Positions 1 to 7,222 of a stretch of 10,151 nt of DNA are shown in pieces (the first letter of the stretch is position 1; each line of letters opens with the position of its first letter). Below the pieces are notes generated by a model, which was not told the origin of the DNA, did not search any database, and saw nothing but the letters and a program-made list of their open reading frames with translations. The DNA lies in contig JAGNMH010000124.1 in the NCBI GenBank assembly GCA_017991275.1, forward strand, positions 1 to 10,151, in the 5' to 3' direction. The translations under genes and the position numbers were made by a program. Source of the stretch: Acidobacteriota bacterium (GTDB lineage: Bacteria > Acidobacteriota > Blastocatellia > RBC074).

Positions 1-729
1 CGCGCGCTGGCTTCGGCGCGCCCGTCAAAGTGTTGGTCAGAGTTCATTTCACGCAACTATCATCCGACGATTCGTTTCTCGGTCGAAGCTTCGGCGGTAT
101 ATTCATCCGCCATCGAAGGCAATTCAGTTGATTTGAATTTCTTTCTGAACTCGAAGCTCGATCCCCCAAGCCGCAAGTTCAAAGCGAAGGAACGCCAGGA
201 GATTGAAGACCTGATCGCTGCTTACGAGTTCGCTCGTTCGCATGCGTTGAATGAGAAAAACCTGCTAACGGCTCACGCCATTTTGTCAGCCAAGCTGTTA
301 CCCAAGGCTCATCGCGGGAAGTATCGCCAACAGTTGATGTTCGTTTATAGCTCGGCTGGGATTGAATACGCCGCTGTCGAACCGGAGTTCGTGTCGGAGA
401 AAATGACTGAACTATTCGCCGACGTGGCCGAATTGAAAAAGGCCAGGTTGAGTGTTGACGAAGTCTTCTATCACGCGGCGCTGCTGCATCTGGTTTTTGT
501 CCACATTCATCCGTTTCAAGACGGCAATGGCCGAGCGGCTCGGTTGTTGGAAAAATGGTTCCTGGTTTCGCAGCTTGGCAGCAAAGCCTGGCAAATTCCG
601 GCTGAACAGTTTTACGCCGAACACCGCGCCGAGTATTACCGCAACATCAAAATCGGCCCGAACTTTTACACTCTGGATTACAACCGCTGCGTTCCGTTCC
701 TGACGATGTTGACGAACGCCTGTTCGTAG
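1..729 (+). CDS. Fic-domain protein (probable AMP-transferase), 5' end outside the window
   Basis: Fic proteins usually transfer AMP from ATP to a hydroxyl group of a target protein. The catalytic motif HPFQDGNGRAAR is complete at 508-543 and matches HxFx(D/E)GNGRxxR, with the catalytic His, the metal-binding acidic residue and the phosphate-binding Arg all present. A likely flap segment (GKYRQQLMFVY) lies upstream of it. The frame is open from base 1. Bases 103-123 read SSAIEGN, which fits the inhibitory-helix motif (S/T)xxxE(G/N) of self-inhibited Fic proteins. No ATG, GTG or TTG occurs in frame before that motif, so the start must lie upstream. The TTG at 133 would remove the motif and is most likely an internal Leu codon. 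The motif near the N-terminus suggests class II Fic. The stop codon TAG (727-729) lies inside the repeat at 726-807, so the last residues may have been altered by that element. Target protein unknown. Confidence 0.9.
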   Translation, partial: RALASARPSKCWSEFISRNYHPTIRFSVEASAVYSSAIEGNSVDLNFFLNSKLDPPSRKFKAKERQEIEDLIAAYEFARSHALNEKNLLTAHAILSAKLLPKAHRGKYRQQLMFVYSSAGIEYAAVEPEFVSEKMTELFADVAELKKARLSVDEVFYHAALLHLVFVHIHPFQDGNGRAARLLEKWFLVSQLGSKAWQIPAEQFYAEHRAEYYRNIKIGPNFYTLDYNRCVPFLTMLTNACS

Positions 730-807
730 TTCCGCCTTCAGGCGGTGGCAGCTCGGAACGAGCGGTAGGGCTGCTTCGCAGCCGCAGCCGCCTGAAGGCG
801 GAACTAC
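726..807. repeat. 82-bp nested palindromic element (REP/REPIN-like)
   Basis: The two ends, 726-745 and 788-807, are perfect 20-bp inverted repeats. Each end is also a small hairpin by itself (CCGCC-TTCA-GGCGG at 732-745 and its complement at 788-801). Two more hairpins lie between them: GCTCG-GAA-CGAGC at 751-763 and GGCTGC-TTC-GCAGCC at 769-783. The whole can fold as a branched stem with internal arms, or as two end hairpins. Paired hairpins of this kind resemble REPIN elements, which are mobilised in trans by a RAYT transposase; none is seen here. The element holds the fic stop codon and ends 13 bases before the permease start, so it could affect transcription read-through or translation of both genes. 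Confidence 0.85.
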
Positions 808-820
808 AAACTTTCAAAAT

Positions 821-3382
821 ATGTTTTCGACACTTGCACTCATCACCTGGAAACAATGGCGACAGCATCGCCTTCGTACAGCGTTGACGCTGCTGGGCAT
901 CGCGCTGGGAGTCGCGGTCTTTTTCGGAGTCCGAACCGCAAATCTGACTTTGCTCAGTTCGTTGACGACGACGATTGAAAAGCTGGCTGGCAAGGCGACT
1001 TTGCAGGTCACCGGCGGAGAATCCGGCTTTCCCGAATCGGTTTGGGAAACCGTCAAAGACACACCTGGAGTTCGCGTCGCTCAGCCAGTCATAGAAGTCA
1101 TTGGCAACACGGCTTTCGCCGATCAAAGCAGTTTGATGATCGTCGGCGTTGATATGCTGGGCGACCGCGAGTTGCGCGAATACGAATTTGACGAGTCCAC
1201 GACGGAAATCGCTGATCCGTTGATTGCGCTGGCTCAGCCGGATTCGATTCTGATTTCGCGCAAGTTCGCCGACAAACACAACCTGAAAGACGGCGACAAA
1301 CTGCCGCTGTTCACTTCGCAAGGCCGCAAGGAATTCACTGTGCGCGGCATCTTCAAACCTCAAGGCATGGGCGAAGTCTTCGACGGGCAGATTGCCGTCA
1401 TGGATGTGTTCAACGCGCAGTTCGTGTTCGGTCGCGGACGCAACATTGACCGTATTGATTTGATGAACGAGCCGGATGTGGACGTTCTTGCTCTCAGGCA
1501 AAAGTTGCGCGAACGTTTGCCCTCTGGCGTTGAAATTGACCGTCCAGCTTCGCGCGGAACAGGAATCGAAAAAGCTATTTCCGCCATGAGCATCGGCGCA
1601 ACCATCGCCAGCTTCATCGCCCTGCTTGTGGGCGTGTTTATCATCTTCAACACCTTCAGCATTTCGGTGAATCAACGCTGGAAAGAGATTGGCGTTTTGC
1701 GCGCGCTGGGCGTCGAACGCGGCAACGTCCAGCGAATGTTTCTGGGCGAAGCCGTGTTGATGGGTGTCATCGGCAGCGCGTTGGGATTGTTTCTCGGATA
1801 CTTTCTGGCGATTGGTGCTGAACGAATGCTCAGCCAGATTGCGACGCAATTGTTCAGTCAGGTTTCGACTCAACAACCGCCGGTCTTCCGCTGGGATTAC
1901 GCGGTGACGGCGTTTGTGATTGGCGTGCTGTCGTCGCTGATTGGAGCATTGATGCCGTCGCGCGCGGCTTCGCGGTTGAACCCAATTCTGGCCTTGCACA
2001 ACATTGAGACTCGTCAGCAAGAAGACATTCTTGGCAAAGCTCGGTTGATTTCCGGAATTGTGCTCGTTGTCGTCAGCATGGGCTTAATTGGGTTTGCTCC
2101 GGCAAGCGTTGGGATGAACCTTCAGTTCGGTTATGCGGTGTTGCTGCTGCTGGGGATGGTTATGCTGCTGCCGAAAATGACTCAATGGATTGCACGGTTG
2201 ATGCGCCCGTTGATGGATCGTTTTTTCGGCTCAGAAGGCGTGCTGGCCGTGGACACCATGATTCAATCTCCGCGCAGGACTTCGGCAACTGTTGGAGCTT
2301 TGATGGTCGGATTAATGTTCGTCTTTGCGACGGCGGCTTATGTTCGCAGCTACCAAACGGCTGTTTCCAGTTGGATGGATCGCATCGTCAATTGCGATTT
2401 GTTTGTTGCGGCTTCAGATCAGGCGCGTTCGCGGACTTATCACTTCAGCGAAGAACTCAGCCAGCGAATCGCCGCCTTGCCCGGAGTCAAACGAATCGAA
2501 AACGTGCGAATCCTTTTTCCGGCTTATGCCGACGATTCGATTGGAATGGTGGCGCTGGATTTTGACGGCTGGTTTGAGCGCGTCAAAAACGTAGTCGAAC
2601 AGGCCGACGAAAACGAAGCGCGCGAAAAAATGGTCGCTGGCGAAGGCGTCATGGTCGCCAGAAACTTTTACGAACGTTATCACCTGACCACCGGCGACCG
2701 GTTGAAACTGGCTACGCCGACCGTGCCTTTTGATATGCCAATCGTAGGCGTGATCGAAGATTACACTTCAGAAAAAGGCGCGGTTTTTCTGGATCGCAAG
2801 CTTTACAAAAAGTACTGGAATGATTCGTCAGTGGATATGATCGAAATCAACCTGCACTCGGGAACAGATCGTGAAGTCGTGAAAACTGAAGTCCAGAGAC
2901 TGGTTCGCGGCGAACATCGCGCCTTCGTGTACACCAACCAGGAATACAAAAAATGGATTATGGATTTGATCAACGGCTTCTTTGCGCTGAGTTATATGCA
3001 GATGGCCGTTTCGATCATTATTGCCGCTTTGGGCATCGTCAATGCTCTGATGATTTCGGTGGCTGAGCGCAAACGCGAGCTTGGCGTGTTGCGAGCCATC
3101 GGTGGTTTGCGCAGTCAGATTCGCAAAATGATCTTGCTGGAAGCCGCTGCCATCGCCATCGTAGGCGTGTTAATCGGAGCCATTGCCGGTTTCCTGAACA
3201 CCTGGTTCATTGTGCGAACGATGGCGATGATGGTCGGAGGCTGGACTATTCCGTTTTCGTTTTCGCCGGTAATGGTGCTGGTGGCGTTGCCGCTGGCGAT
3301 TGGAATTGCACTGCTGGCGGCGTGGCTGCCGGCGCGAAAAGCCGTCAACCTGAGTGTGGTTGAGGCGATTGGTTACGAGTAA
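821..3382 (+). CDS. Two-module FtsX/MacB-type ABC transporter permease
   Basis: This 853-residue protein is an inner-membrane permease with two FtsX modules, as in YbbP-like proteins. Order: N-terminal helix (about 20-37); MacB-like periplasmic domain (about 40-250); helices from about 260 to 400 carrying the FtsX signature RWKEIGVLRALG and ending in LMPSRAASRLNP; two central helices (about 410-455); another near 488-508; a second periplasmic domain (about 510-720); and a C-terminal FtsX module with the matching ERKRELGVLRAIGG and WLPARKAVNLSVVEAIGYE. Such permeases work with a LolD/MacB-type ATPase and move lipids, lipoproteins or peptides, or act mechanically from the membrane. No ATPase gene lies on either side here. 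No convincing Shine-Dalgarno site precedes the ATG, which sits just after the palindromic element. The gene probably forms a transcription unit with the hydrolase 28 bp downstream. The family is clear; the substrate is unknown. Confidence 0.92.
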   Translation: MFSTLALITWKQWRQHRLRTALTLLGIALGVAVFFGVRTANLTLLSSLTTTIEKLAGKATLQVTGGESGFPESVWETVKDTPGVRVAQPVIEVIGNTAFADQSSLMIVGVDMLGDRELREYEFDESTTEIADPLIALAQPDSILISRKFADKHNLKDGDKLPLFTSQGRKEFTVRGIFKPQGMGEVFDGQIAVMDVFNAQFVFGRGRNIDRIDLMNEPDVDVLALRQKLRERLPSGVEIDRPASRGTGIEKAISAMSIGATIASFIALLVGVFIIFNTFSISVNQRWKEIGVLRALGVERGNVQRMFLGEAVLMGVIGSALGLFLGYFLAIGAERMLSQIATQLFSQVSTQQPPVFRWDYAVTAFVIGVLSSLIGALMPSRAASRLNPILALHNIETRQQEDILGKARLISGIVLVVVSMGLIGFAPASVGMNLQFGYAVLLLLGMVMLLPKMTQWIARLMRPLMDRFFGSEGVLAVDTMIQSPRRTSATVGALMVGLMFVFATAAYVRSYQTAVSSWMDRIVNCDLFVAASDQARSRTYHFSEELSQRIAALPGVKRIENVRILFPAYADDSIGMVALDFDGWFERVKNVVEQADENEAREKMVAGEGVMVARNFYERYHLTTGDRLKLATPTVPFDMPIVGVIEDYTSEKGAVFLDRKLYKKYWNDSSVDMIEINLHSGTDREVVKTEVQRLVRGEHRAFVYTNQEYKKWIMDLINGFFALSYMQMAVSIIIAALGIVNALMISVAERKRELGVLRAIGGLRSQIRKMILLEAAAIAIVGVLIGAIAGFLNTWFIVRTMAMMVGGWTIPFSFSPVMVLVALPLAIGIALLAAWLPARKAVNLSVVEAIGYE

Positions 3383-3410
3383 GAACAAATCAAATTGAAA
3401 GGAAATTGTA

Positions 3411-4622
3411 ATGACAACGATCAATTCATTTGACGGCGGTCAGTTCGACGCTTATCTGGCTTTGCCGTCCGGCAACTTCGGGCCGGGCATTGTGCTGTTG
3501 CAGGAAATCTTCGGCGTCAATCAAGAGATGCGACGCATCGCTGATTGGTATGCCGAACGCGGTTTTGTTGTGCTTTGTCCCGATCTTTTCTGGCGGCAGC
3601 AGCCGGGAATTCAACTGACTGATCAAACCGACGCCGAATGGCAGCGTGCCTTTGAACTTTATAAAGGATTGGACGAAGCCAAAGCCGTTGACGACGCTGG
3701 AGCTGCGTTGGAAGTTTTGCGAAACCATCCGGCTTGCAACGGCAAAGTCGGCGCAGTCGGATTTTGTCTGGGCGGCAAGCTGGCTTATTTGATTGCGACT
3801 CGTTACGCGCCCGATTGCAGTGTCGGTTATTACGGCGTAGGCATCGAAAACGCGCTGGATGAAATGGCCAACTTGAAAGGCAATTTGATGTTGCACATCG
3901 CCGAGTTGGATCAGTTTTGTCCGGCTGAAGCTCAATCCAAAATTCATGCGGCGCTCAATCAAAATGCCAACGTCACGATTCACGATTACGCCGGACAGGA
4001 TCACGCCTTTGCCCGCGTAGGCGGCGCGCATTTCAACGCTGCTGCTGCGGAGCTTGCCAATCTGCGGACGCTGGAATTTTTCGCGCGGCATTTGAAAGGC
4101 GGCGATTCTTCAGCCAGGCTTTCGGCTTTGTGGGACGATCACGTCAAATACGAATTCCAAACGCGCAACACCGAAGACACTTTGGAAACGATGGTTGCCG
4201 ACGCTTACGTCAATCACGTTCCTGTGTTGACCGGCGGAGTCGGCCACGACGAACTGCGTCAGTTTTACTCGCAGCACTTTATTCCTCAGATGCCGCCGGA
4301 CACGGCGATGACTCCGGTTTCGCGCACCATCGGCTCTGATCGCGTAGTGGACGAAATGGTTTTTGAATTCACTCACACGATCAAAATGGATTGGATGCTG
4401 CCGGGCGTTGAACCAACCGGAAAGCACGTCAAAGTTCCGTTGATCGTGGTTGTTCACTTCCGCGACGGCAAGCTGGCGCACGAACATATTTACTGGGATC
4501 AAGCTTCTGTGCTGGTGCAGCTTGGGTTGATTGATGAAAGTAAGTTGCCTGTGGCCGGAGTCGAAAGCGCCGAAAAAGTGCTTGATCCGAGCTTGCCCGC
4601 CAAGCTCTTGGGAGCGGAATGA
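3411..4622 (+). CDS. Dienelactone hydrolase fused to an NTF2/SnoaL-like domain
   Basis: Residues 1-230 form a complete dienelactone hydrolase (alpha/beta hydrolase). The nucleophile is C119 in GFCLGG, with D167 in ELDQFCP, H198 in GQDHAF, and E32 and R202 as likely partners. The spacing matches the Cys123/Asp171/His202/Glu36/Arg206 set I recall for the Pseudomonas enzyme, shifted by exactly four residues, so activity is likely. The known reaction is opening of dienelactone in chlorocatechol breakdown, but many relatives act on other esters or lactones. From about 241 to 380 a second domain begins (WDDHVKYEF) and includes YVNHVP (H269) and HFRDGKLAHEHIYWDQ, typical of NTF2/SnoaL-like folds. 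The family is usually about 230-250 residues, so 403 reflects a real fusion. A good ribosome site (AAGGA, 3399-3403) lies 7 bases before the ATG. No other aromatic-degradation gene is nearby, so the substrate is open. Confidence 0.9.
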   Translation: MTTINSFDGGQFDAYLALPSGNFGPGIVLLQEIFGVNQEMRRIADWYAERGFVVLCPDLFWRQQPGIQLTDQTDAEWQRAFELYKGLDEAKAVDDAGAALEVLRNHPACNGKVGAVGFCLGGKLAYLIATRYAPDCSVGYYGVGIENALDEMANLKGNLMLHIAELDQFCPAEAQSKIHAALNQNANVTIHDYAGQDHAFARVGGAHFNAAAAELANLRTLEFFARHLKGGDSSARLSALWDDHVKYEFQTRNTEDTLETMVADAYVNHVPVLTGGVGHDELRQFYSQHFIPQMPPDTAMTPVSRTIGSDRVVDEMVFEFTHTIKMDWMLPGVEPTGKHVKVPLIVVVHFRDGKLAHEHIYWDQASVLVQLGLIDESKLPVAGVESAEKVLDPSLPAKLLGAE

Positions 4623-4639
4623 CATTAACTTTACGAATT

Positions 4640-4906
4640 CACCGCAGAGGCGCAAAGAACGCAAAGGCAGCGCAGAGAGACAAGCCCATCCTGTCTCAAA
4701 GCAGAAAACTTTGAGACAGGATGGACAGGATTTTTCTCAGGATGAACAGGATTCAAACCTGATTGGAACACCACCGCTATTGGTAATCCTGTAAATCCTG
4801 CTGGAAATCTTGTTAATCCTATTGAGAAAGATTGTCTCAATATTGGTTGTTCTGATTTAGCAAAAGACTCTGCGAACCCTCTGCGGAACTCTGCGCCTCT
4901 GCGGTG
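4640..4906. repeat. 267-bp composite, mirror-symmetric inverted repeat
   Basis: The outer ends, 4640-4654 and 4892-4906, are perfect 15-bp inverted repeats. The left arm has four CGCARAG words starting at 4643, 4651, 4660 and 4671; the right arm has four CTCTGCG words (the complement) starting at 4868, 4879, 4889 and 4897. Spacings from the outside in are 8, 9, 11 and 8, 10, 11. Inside lies a second family: CAGGAT starting at 4717, 4726, 4738 and 4747, answered on the other side by ATCCTG-like words at 4786, 4795, 4807 and 4816, with spacing 9, 12, 9 on both sides. A perfect 16-bp hairpin (4686-4724) sits in the left half. Both word families resemble dispersed repeats I recall from environmental bacterial genomes. 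No transposase gene is present. Confidence 0.85.
4686..4724. repeat. Strong hairpin, 16-bp perfect stem with 7-base loop
   Basis: Arms 4686-4701 and 4709-4724 are exact reverse complements around the loop CAGAAAA. It is the strongest single hairpin in the window and lies 63 bases after the hydrolase stop codon. A run of five T (4731-4735) follows the stem after six bases, too far for a classical intrinsic terminator, although some termination is possible. The left arm includes ATCCTG and the right arm CAGGAT, so it belongs to the same word family as the surrounding repeat. Confidence 0.8.
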
Positions 4907-4950
4907 GAAAGGCTTGGCATTTTTATTTTTGATCCGATGGAGCGAACTTA

Positions 4951-6390
4951 ATGCCTGATGCTGAAATTGTCGGTCGGTTGCGTCGTGATTTGGGAACGCT
5001 GGAATCGTATGCCGCGCTGTTGGGGATTTTGATTGGTGCTGGAATTTTCACCGTCACCAGTCAGGCTTGGCGATTGACCGGGCCGAGTCTGATTCTGGGT
5101 TACGTGCTGCTTTACCCGGTGATTCTGGCGACTTCGGTTCCGTACGCCGCATTCCTTTCGACGCCGCTTGGCCGCGAACCGGGCGGCGAATACACGCACA
5201 TCACGCGGACTCTGACTGGTAGCTTGAACGGCTATCGGCTGGCATTCGTTGGCGCGTGGCTGAAGATCATCTCGTACATTGGAGCCGAAGCCTTTCTGGC
5301 GAATTCGCTGGCTGATTATTTGATCGCCGCTTCTGGCGGGAGTCTGACGGCAAAACACAGATTGCCGTTGGCGCTGGCCAGTTTGGTTTTCTTCTATCTG
5401 GTTCACGTCTGGGGAGTGCGCTGGTTTGGGCGGATGCAGGTTGTCATGTGTTCGCTGTTGGGAGTTTCGCTGATTGTGTTGATCGTGCCGGGATTGTTTG
5501 CCATTCAGCCCGACAACTTTCAGCCGTTTGTCGCTCACGGAGTCGGCGGATTTCTGGCCAGTCTGGCTCCGCTGTTTTTTTCTTACGCAGGGTTTGAATC
5601 TCTGGCTCAGACTGCCGGAGAAGTGAAAGACAGCACTCGCCGTTTGCCGATGGTGTTTTTGAAAGGCATCAGCGTGACCGGACTGATTTTCGTTTTGATG
5701 TCAGCGGTGGCTTTCGGAGTTTTGCCCGGCGTTCGATTGGGAGCCAGCAATGCGCCGATGGCCGAAGTCGCAGCGGTTTATTTGCCAGCCGGAGCCGCGT
5801 GGTTTGTCACCTTCGGCGCGATTATGGCGCTGACGACTTCAATGAATTCGACGATGCTGGTTCCGTCGCGGCTGGGCATTATTTTGGCGCGCGACGGTCT
5901 GGCTCCTGAATGGCTCGGCGCAATCAATCCGCGGACGGCGACGCCTGTCAGAGGTTTGACGCTGACGTTGGCAGTTTCAGTCGTGCTGCTGGTTAGTAAT
6001 CAATTGGCGCTGGCGTTGAACGTCGCCGTCTTTGCGCTGGTGATTTTGTACTTCCTGCACAGCCTGATGTTTTTGCTGTTGCCTTCGCGCAATCCATCGC
6101 TGGCGGCTTCGATCACCGTCAATCTTTCGCCGAAGGTGCAACGGCTTGCTGCGTGGGCTTCGTTGCTGGCGATGGGAGCTTTAATCGCCGTGCAAATCTG
6201 GCAGGATATTCAGGCATTGTTCAGTTTGAGTTTGCGGCAACGAATCGCAACCAGTTCGCTGACCAGCGTGGAATTGGTTTTGGTTTGGGGAGCAATTGGG
6301 ATTGGACTTTATGCTTATGCTCGACGGTATTACGACGGGCGGCTGACTTATGCCCGCGAAGATGCGTTGATAAACTTTCAAGAAGAATAA
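4951..6390 (+). CDS. APC-superfamily amino acid/amine permease
   Basis: This 479-residue, strongly hydrophobic protein is likely an inner-membrane secondary transporter of the amino acid-polyamine-organocation superfamily. TM1 contains GILIGAGIF (25-33), the unwound-helix motif that binds the substrate amino and carboxyl groups in this superfamily. EPGGEYTHI before TM3 and the helix-6 region SYAGFESLAQTAGEVKDSTRRLP (the usual FFAYxGFE..A..AGEVKNPxRxxP pattern) agree. About twelve helices can be drawn, the usual number, and the length is typical. A ribosome site GGAG (4939-4942) lies 8 bases before the ATG. The upstream repeat-filled gap suggests that a new transcription unit starts here. The LolA-like gene follows 42 bp later and may share the transcript. 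Substrate cannot be read from the sequence: amino acids, polyamines and organic cations are all possible. Confidence 0.9.
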   Translation: MPDAEIVGRLRRDLGTLESYAALLGILIGAGIFTVTSQAWRLTGPSLILGYVLLYPVILATSVPYAAFLSTPLGREPGGEYTHITRTLTGSLNGYRLAFVGAWLKIISYIGAEAFLANSLADYLIAASGGSLTAKHRLPLALASLVFFYLVHVWGVRWFGRMQVVMCSLLGVSLIVLIVPGLFAIQPDNFQPFVAHGVGGFLASLAPLFFSYAGFESLAQTAGEVKDSTRRLPMVFLKGISVTGLIFVLMSAVAFGVLPGVRLGASNAPMAEVAAVYLPAGAAWFVTFGAIMALTTSMNSTMLVPSRLGIILARDGLAPEWLGAINPRTATPVRGLTLTLAVSVVLLVSNQLALALNVAVFALVILYFLHSLMFLLLPSRNPSLAASITVNLSPKVQRLAAWASLLAMGALIAVQIWQDIQALFSLSLRQRIATSSLTSVELVLVWGAIGIGLYAYARRYYDGRLTYAREDALINFQEE

Positions 6391-6422
6391 ATTTTATTGG
6401 TTGCAAATGTTCCTGATATTTT

Positions 6423-6427
6423 GAGGA
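6423..6427 (+). promoter_or_regulatory. Ribosome binding site that fixes the start of the LolA-like gene
   Basis: GAGGA lies five bases before the ATG at 6433. A TTG at 6397 is also in frame but precedes this site by over 20 bases and would add 12 residues ahead of a normal signal peptide. The ATG at 6430 is only two bases from the site. The start at 6433 is therefore preferred. Confidence 0.65.
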
Positions 6428-6432
6428 AAATG

Positions 6433-7206
6433 ATGTTTAGAAAAATTCTTTTTTGGGTATTTTGTTTTTCGCTTTTTACGTTTGAGGCTCAAGCGCAGGA
6501 CGCGCGCAAGATTATGGACGGCGTTTACAAGCAAGACACCAGCCGCGACACGACATGGCGCGCTCGCATGGAGGTGTATGACAAGAAGGGAACCGCCCGC
6601 AGCAAGAAATTCACGATGCGAAAGCTGGGCGGGCTGGGTAACAGCAAAACCATTGTTCGTTTCACCGACCCAGCCGAAGTTCGCGGCGTCGGCCTGTTGT
6701 CAATCAACGAACGCGGCGCGGCTGATCGGCAATGGTTATACACTCCGGCAATTCAGCGAGTTCGACGTATCGCCGCTCAAGAACGACGCCAACGTTTCAT
6801 TGGCACTGACTTCACGAACGAAGACATGGCCGAACGAGTCCTGGACGATTACTCATACAAACTGCTTGGCGAAGGCGAAGTCGTTGATGGCCGTAAAACT
6901 TACAAGATCGAGGCACGCCCGGTCTCCGCAGACAAATCTCAATACGCTTACGTTTACATCTGGGTGCCGGTGGACGTGCCTTACTCCGTGCTGGTTGAAA
7001 TGTACGACAAGTCCGGCCAGCGGCTAAGAGTTATGAAGTCCAGCGATCTGGTCAAAATCTCCAACATCTGGGTGGCCAAACGAATCGAGATGAGTTCGCC
7101 CACGGAAGGAACCAAAACCGTTTTGTATGTTGACGAGGTCAAGTTCAACGCGGGTTTGAAGGAAGATGGTTTCACCCAACAAGCTCTGGAAAAACCAGAA
7201 GGATAA
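6433..7206 (+). CDS. Exported LolA-like outer-membrane lipoprotein-sorting protein
   Basis: This 257-residue protein starts with a clear signal peptide: FRK, a hydrophobic core ILFWVFCFSLFTF, and a likely cut after A21 (AQA|QD). The Cys in the core is not in a lipobox. The mature part matches the LolA_like family (outer membrane lipoprotein-sorting protein, PF17131 as I recall). Typical elements are FTDPAEVRGVGLLSI, the DRQWLYTPAIQRVRRI strand pair and FIGTDFTNEDM. Proteins of this kind have a half-open beta barrel that binds lipid and often accompany RND/MMPL or FtsX-type exporters. The nearest transporter here is the APC permease, an unusual partner; an FtsX-type permease is encoded about 3 kb upstream. 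It could carry a lipid or lipoprotein through the periplasm; the cargo is unknown. Confidence 0.85.
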   Translation: MFRKILFWVFCFSLFTFEAQAQDARKIMDGVYKQDTSRDTTWRARMEVYDKKGTARSKKFTMRKLGGLGNSKTIVRFTDPAEVRGVGLLSINERGAADRQWLYTPAIQRVRRIAAQERRQRFIGTDFTNEDMAERVLDDYSYKLLGEGEVVDGRKTYKIEARPVSADKSQYAYVYIWVPVDVPYSVLVEMYDKSGQRLRVMKSSDLVKISNIWVAKRIEMSSPTEGTKTVLYVDEVKFNAGLKEDGFTQQALEKPEG

Positions 7207-7222
7207 AACGAACCGAAGGAAA

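Larger units (their letters stand above)
4623..4950. other. Intergenic region (328 bp) filled by repeats
   Basis: This gap separates the hydrolase from the permease gene. I find no coding sequence in it: short open frames cross it, but they run through repeats and have no family features. Bases 4640-4906 are the composite inverted repeat described separately. The remaining 44 bases before the next gene are T-rich (4919-4930) and hold the ribosome site GGAG at 4939-4942. A weak TTGGCA (4914-4919) could be a -35 box, but there is no matching -10 box at normal spacing, so I call no promoter. Confidence 0.7.

Noticed and set aside
726..807. Possible tRNA-like cloverleaf
   Set aside because: The length and branching recall a tRNA, but there is no T-loop consensus, no normal acceptor or anticodon arm sizes, and the 20-bp terminal stem is far too long.
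647..2020. 457-residue open frame on the minus strand
   Set aside because: It lies opposite the permease gene and crosses the palindromic element; its Arg/Gln/His-rich, low-complexity composition is typical of a shadow frame and no domain is visible.
3426..4091. 221-residue minus-strand open frame opposite the hydrolase
   Set aside because: It mirrors a gene with a complete catalytic set on the plus strand and shows no domain of its own.
4686..4735. Intrinsic terminator of the hydrolase unit
   Set aside because: The stem is strong but AT-containing and the T-run begins six bases after it; it is better explained as part of the repeat.
4531..4840. Short open frames on both strands across the repeat region
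   Set aside because: They consist mostly of translated repeat words and the hydrolase tail in another frame, with no ribosome site or family features.
4948..5538. 196-residue minus-strand open frame opposite the APC permease
   Set aside because: Gln/Arg/Asn-rich shadow of the permease gene; no recognisable features.
6397..6432. TTG start for the LolA-like gene
   Set aside because: It gives an odd N-terminal extension before the signal peptide and has no ribosome site; the ATG at 6433 has one.
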